This document shows, in pieces, positions 16,344 to 23,176 of a DNA stretch of 32,985 nt; the first letter of the stretch is position 1, and each line of letters starts with the position of its first letter. The stretch is from Caryophanales bacterium UBA4694 (GTDB taxonomy: Bacteria; Bacillota_I; Bacilli_A; RFN20; CAG-288). Under the pieces are notes generated by a model. It had not been told where the DNA came from, did not search any database, and saw only the letters and a program-made list of their open reading frames with translations. Position numbers and translations under genes: made by a program. Location: positions 14,847-47,831 of the forward strand of contig DHKM01000004.1 of NCBI GenBank assembly GCA_002404835.1, read 5' to 3'.

Positions 16344-17068
16344 TTCCCTCCTTTTCCAAGGTAGGTATTGTAGGCTTTTATGAATTTTGCCTTTTTGGGG
16401 TGGGAAATATCGAGTCTTTTTCCATCGACATCGACCTCAAATCCGTAAAGTCCTTTTACGAAATTGAAATTCACAAGAAGATAGCTGTTACATCTTTCAA
16501 AAAAATCCACCTGTTCCTCTTTCAGCTTTTCCTCAATGTTCTTCAAGCTTCCATAGGTATTGTAATTTCCTTCCGTGGTATGAACCACAATCTTATGTCC
16601 AATGATTTCGATGTATTTGATCTGACTTACTTTAAGATAAGTCTGTTCATAATTGATTGTAAAGGGAAGAAGAACGTCGTTCGATTTCTTCAATCGATCC
16701 AAAGCTCTCTTATACTTCATTTCAAAGACATAATACGTCAAAGGCTTTACCATAAAATCCAAAGCATCCACTTCATATCCTTTGACAGCATACTGGGCAA
16801 GATTGGTCAAAAAGAGAATAACGACATCTGAATCGATTTCCCTAAGTTTGTGAGAGCAGTCCAGACCATTCATCTTGCCTAAATGGATGTCCATGAAGAC
16901 CAGGTCGTATTTTCCCTTTCGAAACGAAGCCAAGAATGTCTCGGCATCCTTGTAGCGATCGACCTCGGATGTTTTTTTCATCCCATGCTTTTCTTCGTAC
17001 ATGCCAAGGCAGTCAAGAAATGCGCTATAGTCATTCTCATCATCTTCCAAAACCGCAATCTCAATCAT
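16340..17068 (-). CDS. LytTR-family response regulator (AgrA-like)
   Basis: The 242-residue protein has a receiver domain (1-125) starting MIEIAVLEDDENDY with the acidic pair at 9-10, the phosphorylated Asp60 in YDLVFMDIHLG, and a C-terminal LytTR DNA-binding domain (about 135-238) with FTINYEQTYLKVSQIKYIEI and FFERCNSYLLVNFNFVKGL. The ATG at 17068 is chosen because it starts exactly at the receiver domain and is preceded by GAGGAAGAG. It overlaps the stop codon of the GH3 gene by 8 bases and its own stop overlaps the kinase start. The tight coupling to a glycosidase gene suggests it activates one or both divergent glycan operons. Confidence 0.92.
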   Translation of the reverse strand: MIEIAVLEDDENDYSAFLDCLGMYEEKHGMKKTSEVDRYKDAETFLASFRKGKYDLVFMDIHLGKMNGLDCSHKLREIDSDVVILFLTNLAQYAVKGYEVDALDFMVKPLTYYVFEMKYKRALDRLKKSNDVLLPFTINYEQTYLKVSQIKYIEIIGHKIVVHTTEGNYNTYGSLKNIEEKLKEEQVDFFERCNSYLLVNFNFVKGLYGFEVDVDGKRLDISHPKKAKFIKAYNTYLGKGGK

Positions 17069-19946
17069 TTGACTCTTCCTCCTTTTTCCGGAAAAGACAG
17101 ACAGAAGCAAAAACCATCGAAACAAACAAAACAGAATTGATCAGAACGAAGAAGACAAGCCAAAGTGGGAAGGTATTCCGTTTCACGGGTCTAAGGATCA
17201 ATGCCACATTTTTGTCTTCGATATGGTTCTTCTGATAGACCAATGTAGATGAAAGAAGATAAAGATAATGAGAAACGGCATCTTTAGCCTTGGCCATATA
17301 AACGTCATCCTCTTCCGAAAGCGGCAAAGCATTTTTTTCTTTTACATTAAGCCATATATCATTTCCGGCAACTATACCGGAAGTAGTAGATAGAGGTTCG
17401 CTTCCATCGCTATAATCGGAAATAACAGCCCCTTTAAATCCCCATTCGCCTCTGAGAATTTCTGTCAAAAGAGGATAACTTGCTCCTGTCCATACAGCAC
17501 CAATCCGATTGAAGGATGACATCATTCCACAAGCCGAATAATCTTTGACAGCAATTTCAAACGGCTTTAGATAGATTTCACGAAGTGCTTGTTCTGTATT
17601 GAATTCATTGACACCCGGCTCATTATCCCCTAATTCTGCCATTACAAAATGCTTCATATAAGTAATGAGTCCTTTCGACTTCGCTCCCTTGATAATGTTT
17701 CCTGCCATATGTCCGGTCAAAAGAGGATCCTCGCTGAAGTACTCCCCATTTCTTCCATTGAAAGAAGAACGATGAAGATTACCACTCGGCGCATACCAGG
17801 CATTCACACCCGTCTCCTTGGCTTCAAGACCTACGGATTCACCCATTTGATATGCCAGTCCAGTATTGAAGGTCTGTCCCAATACCGTCATGGAAGGAAA
17901 CGCCGTCCACAATGTCGATGACGTGGAAAACACCATAGTGTTCAAGCCACAGGTCCCATCATATTCCTGATAACGGGGCTTTGCGATACTGTAGATACTT
18001 TCGGTTCCGAATCCACTTTTTTCGACAATCGATTTCACTTCCTTCTTTGTCATCTGGCTGACAAGAAGATTCAGGGTTTCTCCATCATCTTCGACGATTT
18101 TAGAAAGAAGATCCATATCATAGACAAACGGAACAGACAACTGATCCAACTCCTCCATTGTGGGGCGACTGCCATCTTCCTTCTTTACCAAATAAAGGCC
18201 GTTATCCTGACCAAAGACAGGTTTTTCATCAATCTTCTCTTTGACTATATCATAGCAGGACAATCCATTCACCTCATCGATCAGCGAAGAATTCACATCC
18301 GATAAGGAAAAAGTCTTTTGGTAGGTATTCTGGAAATCTTTCCGGGAAAGATAGGTGATATGATCCGAGAAAGAACTTCCATCGATTCCCTTTCCAAAAC
18401 TATCTAATTGGGTCAGACGAGGCTTTACCTCCTTTTCCGTAGAAGTATCCTTAGCGAAAAAGATATCTTCCGGAATCTCATAGCTAAATCTATTCTCCGT
18501 CGTCATCTTCTTCTGTTCATGGCTATTTTCCTGAAAAACGAAATCATAGGTTCCTTTTTCCAATTCATATCCACAGAAACCATTGTTATTTTTGTCATAA
18601 CAATCGAAACTGCAAAGATCATATAAGGAAAATGTCAATTTTATGTCTTTTTGGATTTCACCGGGATTCAACAGTGAACTTTTTGTAAAGGAACAAAGCG
18701 TCGAATAAGCTTTTTCGATTCCACCATTCGTATATGGCTTTCTTGCAAAAAGAAACAGAACATCTTTACCAGGAAAATTGCCATTGTTCGTACAGGACAG
18801 AGAAACTTCAATCGTTTCTTCGCCTTTTTTTGAATCCGGTAATTTGATTTCATCCACTTCCCAAGAAAAACTTGTATAAGAAAGCCCATAGCCGAACGGA
18901 TATTGAACGATATCCTCATAGGCATTTCCTTTAAAGAACCCATCAACATAGGCAGTCTCATAAAACCGGTATCCGACATAAATGTTTTCCTGATAAAGAA
19001 CCATGGACTGATTGTTTTTGTTCTTTTCCGCCTTGTAATAAGGATAAGAAGGTTCCTTGGTAAAATCCTTCAAATACGTATCAGTAAGCCTTCCACTAGG
19101 GCTAGCCTTGCCTAAAAGGATTCGAGCAACACTGTCCATTCCAGATTGCCCCGGAACACCAATAAGAAGACAGGCATCTATTCCTTCCTCATCGACGAAA
19201 GATAGCTCGAATGGATTTGTCGAGTTGACAAGAATGATCACCTTACTGTAGTTTTCTTCAACATACGTGATAAGTTCGCGTTCCTCTGCAGAAAGTTCTA
19301 AATAGTGTCTCGTTACATCCCTTGTTTCACCTAAAGAATTGATTTTTTCTTGATATTGTTTTATCTCGTTACAATTTTCTCCAGATATACGGGATATAGT
19401 AACGATTGCGGTATCAGAAAAATTTGACGCGTTTTTTAAATAGGAGGAAGGATAACTATCCAAATTCGGTTCAAAAAGGACATCTCTTGTAGCCATTTCT
19501 TTTTTATTGAAATCTTCTTTATAAAAATCTTCGAAGAACTTCAACAATTCCTGATTTACGGAAAATCCATTTTCTTCTAAAGCCTGAGAGAGAGTCACTT
19601 TCTTGCTGTCATCAATCCTTCCATATCCTGTTCCAATACCACGAAGCACATTCCCGCAATCGATAGAAGACCAGCCAAAGAGATTGACCGGATAGGATTC
19701 CTTTTCTTCCTTGACAAGAGGAAGACAGTCATTTTGATTTTTCAGAAGAACAGTTCCCTCTTCTTCTATTTTCTTCACAAGTTCATCAGACTTGAAGCTT
19801 GCCTCTTTGAATTCCTCCCGGTCAAAAATATCGGCATTGAAAAAATGATTGATTTTCTCATAGTTTTTCATGACGAAGCCGTCAACAAGAAGAACAATAA
19901 GACAACAGATTGTGATGGAAAAAGTGAATATTTTTTTCTTTTTCAT
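17061..19946 (-). CDS. Membrane-anchored GH3 beta-glucosidase with permuted domain order
   Basis: Predicted exo-acting beta-glucosidase on the outer face of the membrane. Of 961 residues, 6-26 form an N-terminal membrane helix after MKKKK, and about 925-948 a second helix before the charged tail RKKEEESND, so the enzyme should be an extracellular loop held at both ends. Domains run in reverse of the usual GH3 order: the GH3 C-terminal-type domain first (EEGTVLLKN at 62-70), a fibronectin-III-like domain (about 370-500), then the GH3 barrel with GRNGEYFSEDP, KHFVMAELGDNE, LREIYLKPFEIAV and the nucleophile in GAVISDYSDG (about Asp844). This B-A order is known from Ruminococcus albus and Butyrivibrio fibrisolvens beta-glucosidases. 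No clear ribosome binding site precedes the ATG. It heads an operon with the LytTR regulator and kinase. Substrate preference within beta-glucosides cannot be read from sequence. Confidence 0.9.
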   Translation of the reverse strand: MKKKKIFTFSITICCLIVLLVDGFVMKNYEKINHFFNADIFDREEFKEASFKSDELVKKIEEEGTVLLKNQNDCLPLVKEEKESYPVNLFGWSSIDCGNVLRGIGTGYGRIDDSKKVTLSQALEENGFSVNQELLKFFEDFYKEDFNKKEMATRDVLFEPNLDSYPSSYLKNASNFSDTAIVTISRISGENCNEIKQYQEKINSLGETRDVTRHYLELSAEERELITYVEENYSKVIILVNSTNPFELSFVDEEGIDACLLIGVPGQSGMDSVARILLGKASPSGRLTDTYLKDFTKEPSYPYYKAEKNKNNQSMVLYQENIYVGYRFYETAYVDGFFKGNAYEDIVQYPFGYGLSYTSFSWEVDEIKLPDSKKGEETIEVSLSCTNNGNFPGKDVLFLFARKPYTNGGIEKAYSTLCSFTKSSLLNPGEIQKDIKLTFSLYDLCSFDCYDKNNNGFCGYELEKGTYDFVFQENSHEQKKMTTENRFSYEIPEDIFFAKDTSTEKEVKPRLTQLDSFGKGIDGSSFSDHITYLSRKDFQNTYQKTFSLSDVNSSLIDEVNGLSCYDIVKEKIDEKPVFGQDNGLYLVKKEDGSRPTMEELDQLSVPFVYDMDLLSKIVEDDGETLNLLVSQMTKKEVKSIVEKSGFGTESIYSIAKPRYQEYDGTCGLNTMVFSTSSTLWTAFPSMTVLGQTFNTGLAYQMGESVGLEAKETGVNAWYAPSGNLHRSSFNGRNGEYFSEDPLLTGHMAGNIIKGAKSKGLITYMKHFVMAELGDNEPGVNEFNTEQALREIYLKPFEIAVKDYSACGMMSSFNRIGAVWTGASYPLLTEILRGEWGFKGAVISDYSDGSEPLSTTSGIVAGNDIWLNVKEKNALPLSEEDDVYMAKAKDAVSHYLYLLSSTLVYQKNHIEDKNVALILRPVKRNTFPLWLVFFVLINSVLFVSMVFASVCLFRKKEEESND

Positions 19947-20100
19947 AATATAAACCGAATAGAAAGCCCTTCAACTGAACGTATTTAGCTTAACCCATGA
20001 CCAAGACAAAATGAAAGAAAAATATCAACTTTTCCCTTAGCAAACGTCAATTCGGAATCATGATTATGTATGAAATCTTCAAACTTAAGTACGATTTTGA

Positions 20101-20114
20101 TGAAAGCGATATCA
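20101..20114 (+). promoter_or_regulatory. CcpA cre site upstream of the rightward GH3 operon
   Basis: TGAAAGCGATATCA matches the cre core TGNAARCGNWWWCA at all defined positions and is followed by TT. It begins 53 bases before the GH3 start codon. It overlaps a possible weak promoter, TTGATG (20097-20102) with AATATT at 17-base spacing or TATTAT (20122-20127) at 19-base spacing. That position suggests repression by CcpA/HPr-Ser-P when glucose is plentiful. It could act on the leftward GH3 operon as well, since the intergenic region is only 207 bases. Confidence 0.6.
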
Positions 20115-20153
20115 TTTCGAATATTATGATTACAAGTACTGGAGGATTTCCAT

Positions 20154-23036
20154 ATGAAAAACAAAAAGAAAGTCATAAGTCTAACTTCAATCGGTTTGAT
20201 TGCAGGTGCACTGATTGCCGGTAATGTCGTAGCGTTCCGGTTTGCCCCGATGATTACGACATTCCTTTCCGGAACCGGAAACAGAGGCTTCGATTCCGAT
20301 GATTTCAACAAGGCATCCACACAATCGGATGAACTTTGTCAGAAAATCGCAGAAGAAGGTATCGTCCTTCTAAAGAACGAAGATGAAGCTCTTCCTATCA
20401 AAGAAGAGAAGAAAATCAATGTGTTCGGATGGTCCAGCACAGAACAGGGATTCCTCCTTTCCGGAATCGGTTCCGGCTCTTCGACCATCAACGAAGAAAA
20501 GAAAGTCTCCCTTCTCAAAGGATTGGAAAAAGACGGATTCGAATACAATAAGGAACTCGAAAAATTCTACAACGATTATGATAGTTCAACCTTTTCCTTC
20601 GAAACCGGAAACAGCAAAAGAATCCCTCTTATCGAACCTTCCATCGAAGATTATCCAGCCGATCTCATCGATAACGCCATATCCTTCTCGGATACGGCCA
20701 TGGTTGTAATATCAAGAATCGGAGGAGAAAACGTAGGAGAAATTCCAACCATCCAGAAAAAAAGTCATGGGCAGCCTACGGATACGTCTAGAACATATCT
20801 TGAAATTTCAACCGAGGAAGAAAAGCTTCTTGAAATGGTCAAAGATAACTTCGCCAAAGTAATCGTCGTCATCAATTCGACAAACCAGATGCAGTTGGGA
20901 TTTTTAAAAGACGATTTGATTCAGGCAGCTCTTTATGTCAATGTCACTGGACAAAGCGGCGCCACAGCCATCGGAAAAATCCTTGATGGAACTGTCAACC
21001 CCAGCGGCCATCTAACTGATACTCTTGCCTATGATTATACCGAAGAACCCGTTTTCAAAAACTACATTCAGCAATCCAACAACATCGAATATCGGGAAGA
21101 CATCTACTTCGGCTATCGGTATTACGAAACGGCAGATGAACTAGGTTATTTCGACTGGGTCGACAATGATTATGGAACCGGATATGAAGGAGTTGTAGCC
21201 TACCCATTCGGATACGGACTTAGTTATTCTACTTTTGAATGGACATTGGAAAAAAGTTCCGTAAAAGAGAATTCCTCCTTAAAGAAAGACGATACCATAA
21301 CTCTTAGTTTCTCCTGTAAAAACACAGGAAGCGTCGAAGGAAAAGATGTGATGGAAGTCTTCTACAAAGCACCTTATTATGACGGGGGAATCGAAAAATC
21401 ATCCATCAATCTCCTTGACTTTGCCAAAACAGAATCCCTCAAGCCCGGTGAAACGCAAAAAGGAATCGAAATCGAATTCACACCATACGATATGGCAAGC
21501 TATGATTGCTATGACAAGAACGGAAATGGAAGTGCAACCTGGGAGCTAGATGAAGGAGACTATGCCATTCAGTTCATGAACGATTCCCACAACCTCAAAG
21601 AGATGGATGAAAACAGTATTTCTTTCCATATCGATAATACCATCATTTATGACAAAGATCCTGTTACCGGAAACGAAGTCAAGAATCGTTTCACCGGTGA
21701 AGAAAGCTATTCCGGGGTACCGATTGACGCCTCCACCATCCACAACCAGGAAGTCCAATATCTTTCAAGGTCCGACTTCGAAGGCACGTTCCCAACCCAA
21801 GCTAGCATTCCCGAAAACAAGGAAGAAGTCAAAAAAGCAAACAACTATACCAATTCCTCTTATGATACAGATACCATGCCCGAGACTTCCAAGCAGAACA
21901 ATCTCTATCTTGTTACCAGAGAAGACAAAACTCCTGCCAGTCTTGACGACCTCAACGGAAAAGGAAGTGCGCAACTAAAATACAACGATGATCTGATTGA
22001 AAAAATCGGATCCGATTATGACTGCGAAGAACTCAATGATCTTGTCGATGAAATGAGCACAGATGAACTCAAGAATCTCGTTGAAAACGGAGGTTTCCAT
22101 ACAGTTGCCATCGAATCGATTGGAAAGCCTAGGGCAGACGAGTTCGATGGTCCTGCCGGATTCAATACGACTACCCAGACAGGGAAGAATACAGGAAAAT
22201 GGACTGCTTTCCCCAATGAAACACTCATCGGCCAGACCTGGAGCAAGGAAATCGCAACCGAAATGGGGCTTTCCATGGCAAACGAAGCAAGCCTGACCGG
22301 ACTCAACGGCTGGTATGCTCCTGGAGTGAATCTTCACCGGACGGCATTCAACGGAAGAAACTACGAATATTATTCTGAAGATCCGGTCCTTTCCGGAATC
22401 ATAGCAAGCCATGTGATCAAAGCAGCAAAAAGCAAAGGTCTCCATTGTTATCTGAAACACTTCACATTGTCTGAACCCGGTGTGAATGCCAAAGGCTATA
22501 ATACCTGGCTCACGGAACAGAATTTCCGTGAAAACTATCTGAAGCCATTCGAAATCGCCGTCAAAAAGGGTGAAAGCAATGCCATCATGACTGCATTCAA
22601 TTCCGTCGGTGGCGTTTGGGCAGGTGCAAACTACAGCATGAACGTCGAAGTACTAAGGGAAGAATGGGGATTCAGAGGCTCTTTGATTACAGACTGGAGC
22701 GACGGAACCGGAAATATGCTTCCGAGCAAAGGAATCCGGGCCGGAAACGATTTGTGGCTCAATCCGAACGATAACCATATCTCCAATCCGCTCAACATGA
22801 GCGATCCAACTACAGTTCTTTGCGCAAAAAACAGTGCAAAAAACATCATCTATACCTTCTGTAACACCTATAGCTATAGCAAGACTGCCGGAAACAAAGA
22901 ATCCAATTCCACAAATCCGGTCAAGCAAGCGTTTGCCTGGTGGAAGATCGTTCTTGGCGGAGTCGATGTCTTAGCTGTTTTAGGACTCGGTTTCTGGACA
23001 TACACCCTCTTCAGAAAACCGAAAGAAAAAGAATGA
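20154..23036 (+). CDS. Membrane-anchored GH3 beta-glucosidase with permuted domain order
   Basis: Paralogue of the divergent GH3 gene with the same plan over 960 residues: N-terminal membrane helix (about 8-28), GH3 C-terminal-type domain (EEGIVLLKNEDEALPI near 65-80), fibronectin-III-like domain (about 385-510), GH3 catalytic barrel (about 640-875) and a C-terminal membrane helix (WWKIVLGGVDVLAVLGLGFW) before RKPKEKE. Catalytic signatures are GRNYEYYSEDP, KHFTLSEPG, LKPFEIAV, MTAFNSVGGVWAGANY and the nucleophile in GSLITDWSDG (about Asp847). GGAGG lies 8 bases before the ATG. First gene of a plus-strand operon with two module-sharing lipoproteins and GH16. Predicted role: trimming beta-gluco-oligosaccharides to glucose at the cell surface. 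Confidence 0.92.
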   Translation: MKNKKKVISLTSIGLIAGALIAGNVVAFRFAPMITTFLSGTGNRGFDSDDFNKASTQSDELCQKIAEEGIVLLKNEDEALPIKEEKKINVFGWSSTEQGFLLSGIGSGSSTINEEKKVSLLKGLEKDGFEYNKELEKFYNDYDSSTFSFETGNSKRIPLIEPSIEDYPADLIDNAISFSDTAMVVISRIGGENVGEIPTIQKKSHGQPTDTSRTYLEISTEEEKLLEMVKDNFAKVIVVINSTNQMQLGFLKDDLIQAALYVNVTGQSGATAIGKILDGTVNPSGHLTDTLAYDYTEEPVFKNYIQQSNNIEYREDIYFGYRYYETADELGYFDWVDNDYGTGYEGVVAYPFGYGLSYSTFEWTLEKSSVKENSSLKKDDTITLSFSCKNTGSVEGKDVMEVFYKAPYYDGGIEKSSINLLDFAKTESLKPGETQKGIEIEFTPYDMASYDCYDKNGNGSATWELDEGDYAIQFMNDSHNLKEMDENSISFHIDNTIIYDKDPVTGNEVKNRFTGEESYSGVPIDASTIHNQEVQYLSRSDFEGTFPTQASIPENKEEVKKANNYTNSSYDTDTMPETSKQNNLYLVTREDKTPASLDDLNGKGSAQLKYNDDLIEKIGSDYDCEELNDLVDEMSTDELKNLVENGGFHTVAIESIGKPRADEFDGPAGFNTTTQTGKNTGKWTAFPNETLIGQTWSKEIATEMGLSMANEASLTGLNGWYAPGVNLHRTAFNGRNYEYYSEDPVLSGIIASHVIKAAKSKGLHCYLKHFTLSEPGVNAKGYNTWLTEQNFRENYLKPFEIAVKKGESNAIMTAFNSVGGVWAGANYSMNVEVLREEWGFRGSLITDWSDGTGNMLPSKGIRAGNDLWLNPNDNHISNPLNMSDPTTVLCAKNSAKNIIYTFCNTYSYSKTAGNKESNSTNPVKQAFAWWKIVLGGVDVLAVLGLGFWTYTLFRKPKEKE

Positions 23037-23049
23037 TTCATCAAGTTTA

Positions 23050-23171
23050 TGACATATTCCAAGGAGGTTATGTCAAAAAGTAAGCTCTTACATTCCAACA
23101 AGTTTAAACTATTCGCATAAAAAGCATAGACCTTGCCTTATTTCCGGCAGGGACATGTCAAGGAGGACATG
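23050..23171 (+). promoter_or_regulatory. Structured leader with two RBS-containing hairpins
   Basis: In the GH3-lipoprotein gap, TGACATA (23050-23056) pairs with TATGTCA (23069-23075), with an AAGGAGG site in the loop. Further on, CCTTGCC (23131-23137) can pair with GGCAGGG (23146-23152, one wobble). Then CATGTC (23154-23159) pairs with GACATG (23166-23171), with AAGGAG as the loop; this last site is the ribosome binding site of the next lipoprotein. No T-run follows, so these are not terminators. They may control translation or mRNA processing. Confidence 0.45.
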
Positions 23172-23176
23172 ATTTT

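Noticed and set aside
20060..20224. 54-codon frame starting upstream of the rightward GH3 and ending inside it
   Set aside because: It has no ribosome binding site, and its 3' half is only the shifted reading of the GH3 start region.
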